Below are positions 26,401-38,569 of a DNA stretch of 64,000 nucleotides, one piece after another. Under the pieces are notes generated by a model. The model ran no database searches. It saw only the letters and a program-made list of their open reading frames with translations, and was not told where the DNA came from. The stretch is taken from positions 1,391,663 through 1,455,662 of the forward strand of contig OZ237741.1 in NCBI GenBank assembly GCA_965178125.1. The letters run 5' to 3'. The position numbers and the translations under genes were made by a program. How positions within the stretch are numbered: the first letter of the stretch is position 1; the number at the start of each line of letters is the position of its first letter. The DNA is from Bilabrum cf. latius. Lineage: Eukaryota; Bigyra: Bicosoecida; Bigyra; Bicosoecida.

Positions 26401-29400
26401 TGGGTAGCGATGCCCGATGCGCTGCGTTCGCGAAGATCACACCATCATCGCAGGTACTCCCGACGCTTTGCGCTGCGAATTCGGGGGCTGGATGGGGTCC
26501 ATGCCGTTCTGTGGCCCAACCTGCCCGGCCCTGTCGAGAGGCCAGTCGAACGCAGCTACATGCACCGAGGACCTGTGGCACGATGATTTCGTCCTTCACT
26601 TTAGGCAAGGGGCTACCAATCCGGCTGCCATCGCTGCACGCGGTGCGGCTGCCTTCGAGGGGTACCGCGTACTCCCCCACATGCCAGACGATTTCCGCAG
26701 GCAGCTGGCTACCCTCGGTTCTGATGCCAACGAGACGGAGCCGCACCATCGGGAGTTTCTTGAGCTGAACGGAGCTCAGAGAGTCGCGCAGCATGGCCTC
26801 AAGGAACTTGCCGAAGACGTGATCTTGACCCCGTTGTAGCCGCAGTACACCGGTCGCACCACGGGAACTGAGCCCATCCGTGTAGAGGCCGAGATGCGAG
26901 TGGTGAGCGGGCACGGGGGTGTGGTGTGGCACTTACAGGACGGGGGTTTCTCGGACGAGATGCTGGCGGGCAGCTACTAGAACTACTACCGATTCAAGTT
27001 CTCGTCTGCTGCGCGCTCTGGGCTTGCCGTGCACTCGATCGAGAGGGTGAGCAGACCCACGCAGCGGGACAGGTTTCCTACAACTCGCGTGCTGGCCTCC
27101 ACCTCGGGGGTCCTGGACAATCCGGGTGGCTGGCACCATGTGCAGGTGATTTTGTCTTACGGCATGGCCGAGTCCGGGGGTCCGGGTTCGATCCGCATGG
27201 AGGCCTTCATCGACGGGAGGCACATCCTGACCGCTGACGAGGGGCCGGCAGCCAACCCGCTCCCGTCCACTGCAAGCACAGGCGTAGCTGCCAGCCAGGG
27301 CAACGTGAGAGTGCGCTCCTTCACGGTGGCAAGGGAGTGCCCCGAGGGGGGCATCATCAACGACGCCCCGCGAGGAGAGAGGGTCCGCATGAGCTGCGCG
27401 CCCGGCTTTTCCGGTGTGGGCTCCGCCGCGCGAACTTGCAATGTGTACGGTGAGTGGACAGGAGAGCCGTTTGTGTGCCGGACGGATCCACCCGTGTTCG
27501 GCAACACCACCCGATACGTGGACGAGCACAGTCCTGTTGAAACGCTGGTTGGCCCGCCGCTCGAGGCACGGTCGCCCCTTCCCGTGACGTACGAGCTGTT
27601 CGAGCCTGGCAATGACAACGCGTTCGGGATCGATCCGTGCACCGGTCAGATCTACGTGCGGAACAACGTGCTTGACTTCGAGCGGACGCCCTCGTACCGG
27701 CTCCGGATCTTGGCAAAGGCGAATAATGACGCCTTTGCCGTGAGCGAAGGCTTCGTGACGGTGCGGCTGAACAACATCAACGACCCTCCAAGGTTTCCCG
27801 GGGGGTAGACGCTGGTGCTAGAGGAGAACGCACCGGCTGGCACCTTGTCCAACTAGGCAGTGGTTGCGACAGACGATGAGGGCAGCCCCCTGCTATTCAA
27901 CGTGACCGTAGTGGGTTCCCTTGGCTCTGACGCCGCCCTCGGGCCTCTACTGGGAATGCAGCGAGTGAACGATACCGCCGCCCAGCTGCAGGTGCTCCGA
28001 GAAGACGCGCTAGGTCTGCTGGACTTCGAGTCGAGGGAGACGATCCTTCTCATTGTGCGAGCTTACGACGCCCAGGACCACTCTTTGTTCAGCGATGGAC
28101 TTGTCACGCTCTATCTGCTCGATGGTGCCGATCCGCCGAGGATCTTGCCGTCCCAGTTTATCACGATCGACGAGGACACCCTGCAGGCGGGGCCCTTCCC
28201 GCTGGCTCTGTCTACCGCGGTGCAGGTATACGATGAAGACGCGCAGAGCTCCGGGGGCACCTCTGGCTCAGGTACTAACACGACATCCGGTGGAGCTGGC
28301 GGTCAGACTGTGGGAAGCGTGCGCCTGTTCTTTGACCAGGGCACTGCCGCTGCTTCCACGTTTGGTGGGTTGTACACCGATGGAACCACCAGGCTGCAAG
28401 GCCCGTCGGTCTTCAGTCTCAACAGCTCCTCCTACCTCATCTCGTTCACGCAAGCACCGGTGATCAGCAGCAATGACGAGGTCTTAGTCCGCGACGACAG
28501 CACGGACACCACGTACATCGCCCGCGGGGCCTACAACCTCCAGCTGCGTGCCAGGGACGGGGACGGTTTGGACTCCAGCCCGCGCAATATCACGGTGCTT
28601 GTGACGGTAAACACGACGGGTGTGGGCGGTGCGTCGGTGGATCGCGTTGACGCAGATGGGCCCGAAGGCTTGCTGGCGACGGATGGCTCGAGCACTATCG
28701 TGATCAGCGGCGTGGGCTTGGAGAGCATAACTGGGTCCATCGCCGTGGCGTATGGTCCGTACACAGCCACGAGCTGCGCCACCGTGCGAGAAGCCGTGCC
28801 TGATTCCGAGGACATTGTCTCGATCCAGTGCCAGTCGGTGCCAGGCCACGGAAAGGATCACCGCCTGCACATCGTGGCGGAGGGCCGGGTACTCCGTGCC
28901 CCCTCGCTGCTGCTGCTGAGCTACCAGCCCCCTGCCCTGGATGGTGTGACCGGCGTCAGGGCGAACGACACGCTGGGCGTGGGCGGGCTGGATGTGTCCC
29001 GGTTGCTTACCGCGGGTGGACAGGCTGTCTTCTTGCAAGGCTCGGGATTTTCCAGCAACTCCACTGCTGTTCGTGCCTTTTATGGCCCGCAGAACCCAGC
29101 CTGGATCGATCCAGAAGGTGACGAGGTCGATCGAGAGGACGAGTCGTTCGACGCCACGGACCCAGTCCAGAACCCCAGGTACCTCTACGAAACGCTCGAG
29201 GCAGACATCGTGTCGGTGTCTGACACCGAGATTGCCGTGCGCACCGCTGCCGGGATTGGAACCAATCTTGGCTGGAAGGTAGTTGTGGATGGTCAGGTGG
29301 CGTACGGCTCCGAGCAGGCTGAAGTCGGCTACGGGTTAGCTATCGTAACGAGTCTTGAGCCTACCTCGAATCTGGCAGCCTCTCGCTTTGAGCTGCCGAC

Positions 29401-32400
29401 GCGCGGAAGTGCCGGAGTCTCTAGTCGCCGCCTCAATGTCCTCGGTCACAACTTCGGTCCAGTGTCGTGGCTGGGCCAGGACGTGCAGGTTCAGATTCGC
29501 TACGGGCCGACGCCCGACGGCAAGCTTTACCAGGCCCCTTGCAGCAAGCCCTCGGCTTCTGGCAACTAGCCGCATATGGAGGTGTCGTGCGCGGTGGCAG
29601 AGGGTGTGGGCACCAACTTGACAGTTGCGGTTGGTATTAACGGCCGCTGGTCTGTGCCAGAGATGGGCAGCGATCTCCTCGTGCTCGGGGCCACGATTCC
29701 AGACGACGGCAGCGCGTCGCCTCCTGCACCGCTGCAGCATGAGGCGCTGCAGATCGCCCTAGAGGATTCCTTGGCAGCTGCTGATGGCGTCGGTGCTGTC
29801 TCTGCAGACGCCGCCTCCCTCGGCTACAGGCCCCCGAGCGTGTCTGCTGTTGAAGGGGAGAGCATCCAGGAAGCCGTGACGCCCGGTGGCCAGATCTTTC
29901 GCGTGCTCGGCCAGGACTTTGGCCCTCCCGACACATCAGGGCAATCAGTAGACTGGGTGCGTTATGGCGGGGGAGGCCTCGCAGCGGGCGAAGCGTATGC
30001 TGCCGGAGGTCGTCTCGCAGGCATGGGCGGCATGGTGCGTGGAGACGGGGGCGCGCTCTCTGGTGCTCTGCAGTCCATGGACTGGTTTGCCGCGCAAGAC
30101 TGTGAAGTCCGTTCCCACGAAGAGCTCAGGTGCTAGACCTCGGAGGGCACCGGCAGAGACCATGCCCTGGCGGTGAGCGTCGGCGGGTAGGCCTCAAGCG
30201 TGCTTGGACAGCCTGTGATCTCGTACCAGCCGCCATCCGTCGCTGCATTTGAGGGACCGGGGGCAGAGGACGCGGCTACGGTCGGGAGTGAGACTGTCAT
30301 TATCCGAGGGCGTAACCTAGGCCCATCTTCTCGGTTCGCAGCCGTCGCGAGGCTGTTCTACGAAGTCGAAATCAGCGAGGACGGTCAGGGCGGCGGCGCT
30401 AGGCGCACGATTCTGTTCGAGGCAGAGTCTTGCAGCATGACTACAGGAGCCGAAGAGCACGTGGCCGTGACTTGTCAGACGGCCGAAGGAGCGGGTGAGG
30501 CTCTGGAGTGGATTGTCAGCGTGGATGGACAGAACAGCTCCTACCCGGTGACTAGCTACCAGCAGCCGTCCATTGCCAGCGTCGGCGCCGTTAGTGACAT
30601 GTCTGCCATCGAGAGCGCGCCGACTGATGGTGGAACCAGAGTTCGCATACTGGGCAGCAACTTTGGGCCAGCGACCCTCTCGTTTATGCTGCAGCGGGTC
30701 ATATACGGTACGCGCGAAGCAATCGCGCGAGACCTTGGCGATTCATCCCAGTCGGGTGGAAGCAGTGCCGGTGCCGGGGACAGTTTCCCTGGGTACGTGT
30801 ACGAGGCCACGAACATTGAGCTGGTTTCTCACTCCGAAATACGGGCTACTATGGTGCCCGGCGTAGGTAGGGATCTGGTGTTTGTCGTCACGGTGGCAGA
30901 CCAATCGTCCCTGCCCTCTGAAGTAGGCGTGGGCTCGGTGTCGTATGCCCGCCCCACCGTCGAGTCGATCACTCCAGCTTCGTGGTTCCCCAACACAATC
31001 GCTGACCCCACGGCAGTCACGGTGGTAGGGCGAGATTTTGGCCTACTCCATGCGGCCTCCGATGTGGCCGTGTCCTTTGGCAACCCGGCCGACTACTCAT
31101 CCCAGGGTGCTCTCATCTAGCCACGGTCCACGCGGATTCTGCAGGACGGCAGGCACCAGGTCGTCTTTGATCTCCCGGCAAGTCACGGTCTGGACCGCGC
31201 GGTGAGGATCGCAGCTTACCCCCGAGGCGTAGCCCTGGATCGAGCAGCCGACGTGGCTGTGTTTAGTGACCCCATCGTGGATGGCCCATCTTCGTTGTTC
31301 GACTACTACGACCCGGTGCTGGACTACCTGGCGCTCAACTCCCCCTCTCGACCCGAGGAGATTAGCTTCATCGCAAACACGTCGTCCCTTGGCTGTCCCG
31401 AGCCATCTGGCATCAACGCGTACTGCGGCCTTCGGATCCTCAGTCTATTTGGCCGAAACATGGGTACGTTTGAGCCACCGATCGCGCCGAGCATTTTCCT
31501 GTCCTTCCGTGATTTCCCGACAATTGCCATGCCAGACCAGGACCGGCTCGTGGTGCTCTCTTGGAAGGACGATGAGATTGTCTTGCTCACCAAGGCAGCC
31601 GAGGGGGGCGTGCAGGTCCAGATCAACTCGATGGGGTACCAGGACCCGCAGGACGCTGGGACTGGACCAGCACCCCTTATGCAGCGCAGCGCCAGGTTGA
31701 TCTTCTAGTCTGTAGCTCCCGACATTTCTGAGCTAAACGGCCCCTCCGAGGTCCCCACCGTGGGAGGCGAGGACATCACCATGGAGGTGGAGAACCTCAA
31801 CGTGGGGCAGCGGGTGGCGGTACTGGTGGGCACTGGTGGCAGGGAGAGAGTGTGTCGGCTGTACAGCTCCAACGGTGCATCACTGTTCAATGGAGAAGCA
31901 GATGGCGGCGTGGATGACCCCGCCACTGCTGCACTGGCGACGTCCACGGCGCAGACAACGCTGAGGTGCCAGCTTCCGGAGGGCGAGGGCTCCGCGGTGC
32001 CTGTGACTGTCTAGACGTGGACAGGGACCGACTGGAAGCGGTCCCGTGTCGGCGGAACGATTCGCTACAGCAGCCCGACAATTTTGCGAGCCTAGCTGCT
32101 CGGTGGGCCCGCTTCCGGGCTGGGGACTGCAGGAGCAGCACAGGACCCGACCCGCCCGCTGGCGTCCGAGAGCGGTGTACCCGGGGCTGGCTTGCCCACC
32201 GTGGGGGGCGTACTGAGAGTAGTAGGCGAGAACCTGGGATTGTGTCCTACCATCCTGTTCGGCGCACACGACCCAATCCGATCATGCGATGGAAATGGCC
32301 TCCCGTTCAGTCCGCCATCCTCGCTGTCACAGCCTGGCATACTCTCTAGGAGCCACAGTTTCATTGAGGTTCGCTTGCCGGCAGGTCATGGGGCTATGCT

Positions 32401-35400
32401 CAGGCTAGATGTTGACGTGGCCGGTCAGCTCCCGAGTGCCAATGGTGCAGGCGCTCGATTTCTTCGAGCCTCCTACGACCAAGCCACGATCCAGGACATT
32501 GGTCCTAAGCTCGCGAGCGATGGTATGCCAACCAGCGGTGGTTCTAGGATTAAATTGATCGGTCGAAACCTTGGAGCACCCGACGGCAGCGGCGGATTCG
32601 CCGGCGGGCCGCTCGTGGTGCTGGATGTTTCTGGAGGTAGTGCCAATGCCTCCTCTTCGAACGGAACCAGCGTCTCAGGCAACAACCCCCCTGCGTTGGT
32701 GGCACCAGACGGAGGGCCCCTGTACCGTGATCGCGTGGTGGAAATGAGGTCGCTGTCAGGGACAGGGGCAGCTTGGATCAGCTGCGGGGCCGTGCTCTGG
32801 GTTTCCCACGAGGAGCTCGAGTGCGTCCTCCCGGAGGGTATGGGCAAGACGGTCGATGTTCGCATCCGAGTTGGCAACGCCCCTCCTGTTGTAGTGCGAG
32901 GCGCTGCATCGTACGACCCTCCTGTTGTCAGCTCCATGGCCGTGTACCAGCCCATCCCGGGGATGGCTGCGGCGCAGATGGGCAGGGCTGGGCTACTGAG
33001 CGCGGGCGGGCCCGAGACGGTGGCATCTCCAGGAGGAGAACCACTGCAGGGCAACACAACGGGGGGCTACGTCGTGCAACTGCTCGGCGAGAACTTTGGC
33101 CGGCCCTTTGGCGCGTCAGCCGGGTCGCCGTCCCTTTGCGTGTTTCTTGCCCACGTGTACCGAGCTAGACCAGACAGCATGCCCTCGTGCGACAACCGGG
33201 AGTCGTTCCTCGGGGAGGGCGAGATCGAGGCTGCCTCGATCTTGCACTGGTGGCATGATGAGGTCATGTTCATCGTGCCAATCGGGGCTGGCACTCGCGA
33301 GATTCGCCTGTTTGTCGCTGGCAACCTGCTGGCCGCGGACAGGGCCGTGCTGGCCAACACCACCGCTTCGCCTGCCACCCCTGCTGTGCCATCCATGCCC
33401 GGCTTCTCGTACCGGGCCCCATGGATCGAGCCGGGCGGCTTGCGGCCGGACCGAGGGTCCACAGATGGCGGTGACTTAGTGACTGTGTTCGCACGGAACC
33501 TGCCGCCTCCCCTGCTGGAGGGTGCAGAGGCGCAGGCCGCGGCGGATGCGCTGGCTTCCGGCATGGGCGTTCCGATTTCGCTGGCGCCGTTCCTGCCAGT
33601 GGCTTGGCTGCGAGTGGATTTCTGGAAGGACTGCATCACGAACGCAAGGACGATCGACGGGTTGTTCCCCAACGACCCACGGGTGTCCAGCTGCTACCCC
33701 CGGAGAGACGATCGCATCGACATCCGGCAGCAAGATATGGAGTCGATCGTGTTCAACTCGGCGCCTGGCGTCGGGAAGGACCGCCACATCTATCTCACGA
33801 TTGTCGAGGGCAACATGGGAGCAAACACGAGCAGTGTGAACTCTGCCCAATGGAACTACGATCCTCCTCAGATTGATGGTGCCGACCCCTCCGGTCTAGA
33901 AGTAACGGGCAATGTCGTGGATGAGATCGACCTTGTGGCTACCATGCAGGATGAGTACCAGGCAAAGTTCGTGGGTCGCAACTTCGGTTATGATGCTGAC
34001 GCAGACCGACAACGCTGGACGCCGGAAGAGCGGCGGCTCGTGCTGCGTATCGGAGGGCAGGAGTGCCTGCCAAACACCACTATCCGCGCCCGTGAAACCA
34101 TCCGCAGAGGGGATGGTGTCGTCGGCTTCCGGCCCACCGTGTCGTGCGTCATACCCGAGCTCTCGGTAGGGTACAAATCGATCGAAGTCGAAGCAGCGGG
34201 CTAGAACGGCACTTCCGAGGATATCCTCCTGTTCGCGTGCGACGGAGGCTTCTTCGGGGATGCCACTGAGCTTTGCCTACCATGCCCCATGGGTGCTGAC
34301 TGCTTCGGGCACCTGAGACTGGTGCCACAGCTGCATGATGATCTGATTCAGCAGCGCAACATCGAAATTCAGTAGCTGCGCGAAGCTATTGTGCAGCTTC
34401 AGGCGGACGCAGAGGGGACCACCTTAGACTCGTCTCGTCGCGCACTGCAGGACGCCGGCGGCGGATCCGACGAGCGGGACAGTGGCGAGCTGCGGTCGCC
34501 TGCCAATGCGAGAAGCCTGGGTGCGTCTCTTGACCACCCGAGGTACTTGACGGTCGACATCGACCTGGACGACGGCCCCTGGCAGCCGAAGTACTCTACC
34601 GTGCTGTTCCACCGCCCTAGGCCGCAGCCTGGTTGGTTCAACCTGAACGACACGGAGCAGCTGTCCGAATGCCCCGAGCTTTTCCGCATCGAAGATCGTG
34701 CGTAGTGCGTCGTGCCTTGTGACCCTATATGGGCGTGTACCGGGGACAACTTCTGCGCCACAGGCTACAGAAGCGTCGGTCCCGAGTGGAGATGCAACGC
34801 CTGCGACGAGGGCTACTACCGCCGGGCTGGGGAATGCGTAGAGTGCCCCGACAATCCGTGGATCCTGATCGCAGTATTCATCATCATCATGATCTGTGGC
34901 GTGGGGTTCGTTTACTTTCTGGCCAAGTACAACATCAACCTGGTTCTGACCACACTGGGAATGGACTTTTTCCAGGTACTCGCTTTATTCGCCCAGTCAC
35001 GGGTTCCCTGGCCCCCTGTGCTGGAGGAGATCCTGCACGTGCTGTCCGCGTTCAACCTCAACATTGAGATCACCGCACCCGAGTGCACGGTGCCCGACCT
35101 CAGCTACATGTCCAAGTGGGTGTTCATCATGATGCTGCCCGTAGCCGGTCTCGTGTGCCTCTCGCTCGTGTACTTCAGCGTGTCCGTGTACGAGCACTGC
35201 ATCAAGGGCAAGACCAGGACCGAGGCATGGTACGGTCAGCACCTGAACAGGTGCATCTCCATGTTCCTCGTTGGCGGGTACATCTTGTATCTCATCCTCT
35301 CCAGGACGTCCTTTGACGTGCTCAACTGCTAGGTGAGGCGCTTGAGTTTGCTGCTGCCTGTTGCTTTGACCACTTTGTGCTTGCCTGTGTACCGTGACTC

Positions 35401-36942
35401 TATCGCGTCGTTCGAAATTCCCGTATCTCGCAGCCGACGACCCCTCCAGATGGCCGCCTGTACCTCCAGGTTGTGTTCGAGCCGTGCAGCAAGCCCGGCG
35501 GGGTGCATCGCACGCTTCTTGGCCCCGCCATTATCACCATGCTGGTGTACGGCTTGGGGTTCCCCGCGATCGTGTTCTACGTGCTGTACACCAACCATGA
35601 CCTCATCATGGAGGACCAGCTGCTGCGTGCCATGAGGATGGGCGAGGACACTGTGACAAACCCTCACGCGCACACGATTCGCAGGAGGTACTCTAAGATG
35701 TACTTCGCATTCAAGCCCATCGGTTACCGCATCTACTGGATGCTGGCGCTGATTGCTCGCAAGTTCTTCTTCGCGCTGACGTCACTGCTGTTCGTGCGCA
35801 ACGCGGTGATGCAGCTGTCCATGTCTCTCCTCGTGATGTTCGCCGCCTTCGCGGCTCAGACGAGGTTCCACCCTTTCATGTCACCGGACGAGATGGAGGA
35901 CACGCTTAGGCAGCACAAGCGGCTGTCATTCGACCCCAGCTCGCCCCACTCCAAGCTGGCAGCAACCATCAAGTCGGTGGTGCAGAAGGGCAGGAAGCGG
36001 GCCACGTACGGACAGGGCTTCCAGAGGCTGACCGAGTCACCCAACCTGCTCGTGCAGTTCGGTGGCACAGTGATGGGGGCCGCCATTAACTACAACACCA
36101 TCGAGTCCGTGCTGCTAGGATCTGCCGTGCTGGTCAACCTGAGCGGCATTATGTTCAGCTCGGGCCAGCTTAACACGGACGAGACGGGTGAGTACTATGC
36201 TGGGTACAGGGACACTCTCATCGCGCTGACTCTGGTGATTATTTTCGGCACACTGATCTACTTCTTTGCGGTGTTTGCGTACGACATCTACACGCTCTGT
36301 GCGTCGGCCCAGGAGGCAGAGGCAGGGGCCGGGAAGAGTGGAAAGAAGGGGAGGCGCAGCTCCAGCGCACCCGGCTCAGGGGCAGCGGCGATGCGCGCAA
36401 AGGGCTCTGGATTTTCAGCTGGCTTGCCCGGCGAGGACGACCAGATGGTTGGTGTGATCGAGCAGCAGACCAACCCCGTGTTTGCCCAGGCTCATCGCAA
36501 GAGCTTGATGACCGACTCTTTAGACGCCGAGGAGGCCATGCAGGGCATGAAGGCGCTGCCTGATGAGCAGCAGTGGGCGGTCTTCAGGGAGCAGTACGGC
36601 ATCCTGCAGCAGCAGGTGAAGGCCCTGACGGAGCAGGCGCAGGCTGCCAGGGAAAGCTCGGACCGAGCCGAGCTGGCGGAGCAGTCGAGGCCCAGCTCCT
36701 CCACAGAGGCGGCAGCCGCGGCGGCGTCTTCAGGTGGGGGGGTTCAGCGGAACCCGATGGGTAGGCGTGGCCAGCGCAGAGGCCGCAAGAGCATCTTCAG
36801 CCCGACGACTTCGGCCAGGGGGGCACTGCAGGCTGGCTCAGGGATTGAGCCTGGGGCTGGGGCTGGGGCGGGCGAGACTGGGTCTTCTCTGGCTGATCTG
36901 CGCAAGGGGGCGCGAGGTCGGTTGGGTGGGACCAAGGCCTGA
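23480..36942 (+). CDS. Giant receptor-like multipass protein: LCCL, LamG-like, Sushi, cadherin, IPT/TIG repeats, 4397 aa
   Basis: Exons 23480-23900, 24069-35332 and 35434-36942 (introns GTAAGC...CGCAG and GTGAGG...CGCAG); the total is 4398 codons, ending at TGA. Twenty TAGs are read as Gln. Signal peptide: residues 1-31, ending IVLAAPIARA. Two LCCL modules follow: about 36-115 (VEVRCPGECP, GPVYSQGPVCSGAAL) and about 145-235 (YVCPASCP, CSTYSDRSSVCAAA). LamG/ConA-like regions run to about residue 1225 (GWHHVQVILSYG), then a Sushi/CCP module with its Cys pattern (about 1229-1279), two cadherin-like repeats (VLEENAPAGTLSN, LDFESRETILLIVRAYD), and about 13 IPT/TIG-like repeats at about 1660-3500 with GxNFG-type motifs (GHNFGP, GSNFGP, GENFGR, GRNFGY). 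A Cys-rich GCC2/GCC3-like segment (CDEGYYRRAGECVECPD) precedes about eight membrane helices and a cytoplasmic coiled-coil/Ala-rich tail. Probably a surface receptor or channel-like protein; ligand unknown. Confidence 0.85.
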
Positions 36943-37330
36943 GGGGGTATTTCATTGTTTATTTGGTGCGTTATATTTGGTCGAACGGGTGCATGGAGCG
37001 GTATCACGTGCGACAGGAACGGCAGCTGTCTCCCCAGTGGAGTCCCCACTGCTGCAACCTCTCCCGCGCGCGAGATGGGTCGGTCGTAAGCAATGTCGAG
37101 TGGCATGTGTTACCCAACCAGCACACAGTGCACGCCATACAAAGGAAATTTGCTAATTACTTCTTTGCTTTGCTCATCTCCCGATGATTAATCAATCGTG
37201 AATTCATGATCCGTCGCGGGAGAGACGCGATCGCTGCGGCGCTGCGCATGGTTCCCTGGCTGGAGGTTCCGCTGGCGCGTGTCTGCCGGGCATCAACCAC
37301 CGCCGCTGTCTCTGCCAAAGCCTGCACAAC
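36943..37330. other. Intergenic region between the giant receptor and malate dehydrogenase genes
   Basis: This 388-bp stretch holds the 3' end of the receptor transcript and the promoter/5' leader of the dehydrogenase gene. Small frames in it lack conservation. I looked for a tRNA-like cloverleaf and saw none. Confidence 0.5.
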
Positions 37331-38569
37331 ATGCATTCGATTCGCTCTGTGTCCCGATCTGCCCTCCGAGCTGCCTCCGGGATCCGGTCGTTCTCTGCTT
37401 CCGCTGCCGCCGTGAGATCTGCTGTGCGACGCTACGACCGCACGCCCCGATTTTGAGTGGATCTTCAGTTCTTGTGCCTGATCCGTGACATAATCACGAG
37501 AGATAGTTTTAATGTAGTTTACCTGTGAATTGCGGCGTGTTGTGTGAAACTGAAGGGTGGGCCTGCGCTGATCTAAGACTTACGCAATTCTCAAGGTTGC
37601 AGAGCCCTTCCTACATGTTTTGCGCAGGGCAAGCGAGTAGCGGTGCTGGGCGCATCTGGAGGTATTGGTCAGCCAATGTCGTTGCTCCTGAAGCTCGACC
37701 CCAACGTCTCGTCTCTGTCGCTGTACGATATCCAGGGATCGCCAGGCGTTGCGGCTGACATCGGCCACTGCTGCACTGCCGGCACGGTGGAAGGCTTCGC
37801 CGGGGCTGACCAGCTTGATGCTGCCCTCAAGGGTGCGGATCTGGTTATTATCCCTGCCGGAGTGCCACGAAAGCCCGGCATGACGCGTGATGACCTGTTC
37901 AACACGAACGCGAGCATCGTCAAGCAGCTCGCAGAGGGATGCGCCCGTGCCTGCCCCGAGGCTGCCATTGGCATCATCTCCAACCCCGTGAACTCGACTG
38001 TTCCGATCGCTGCCGAGGCGCTCAAGGCCGCCGGTGTCTACAACCCGAAGAAGCTCTTCGGCATCACCACGCTGGACGTGGTGCGCGCCAACAAGTTCGT
38101 CGGCGACTCGCAGGGCTGGGACCCCAAGGATGTCGAGGTCACCGTGGTGGGCGGACACGCGGGCAAGACCATCCTGCCGCTCCTCTCCCGCGTGCAGAAC
38201 GCGCAGTGGGACCAGGAGACGCTCGAGAAGCTGTACAACCGCATCCAGTTTGGCGGGGACGAGGTGGTGCAGGCCAAGGACGGGGCAGGGTCGGCCACCC
38301 TCTCCATGGCCTACGCGGGGGCACGGTTCGCCAACTCTCTGCTGCGTGCCATGGGCGGCGAGCAGGGCGTTAGCGAGTGCGCCTTCGTGGAGTCCTCCGT
38401 GACGGAGGCTCCCTTCTTCTCTACCAGGATCGAGCTGACCGAGGAAGGCGTGGGCAAGATCCACGAGGTGGGGGAGCTGTCCGAGTGGGAGCAGGCCAAC
38501 TTCGACGAGATGCTGCCTGTGTTGCAGCAGCAGATCCAGAAGGGCATCGACTTCGCCAAGGGCAACTGA
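37331..38569 (+). CDS. MDH: Malate dehydrogenase, mitochondrial type, 340 aa
   Basis: Exon 1 37331-37411 and exon 2 37628-38569, joined by a 216-bp phase-0 intron (GTGAGA...GCGCAG), ending at TGA. Interconverts malate and oxaloacetate with NAD+. Exon 1 encodes an Arg/Ser/Ala-rich presequence ([20 protein letters not shown]), typical of mitochondrial import. Exon 2 begins [20 protein letters not shown] (NAD-binding loop); [20 protein letters not shown] carries the substrate arginines and the mobile loop; [17 protein letters not shown] and the catalytic His in [17 protein letters not shown] follow. Length and sequence match the mitochondrial/E. coli-like clade, not the cytosolic one. This is the only complete gene here without an in-frame TAG. 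Its last 70 bases and 3' flank recur at 40567 in the downstream duplication. Confidence 0.93.
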
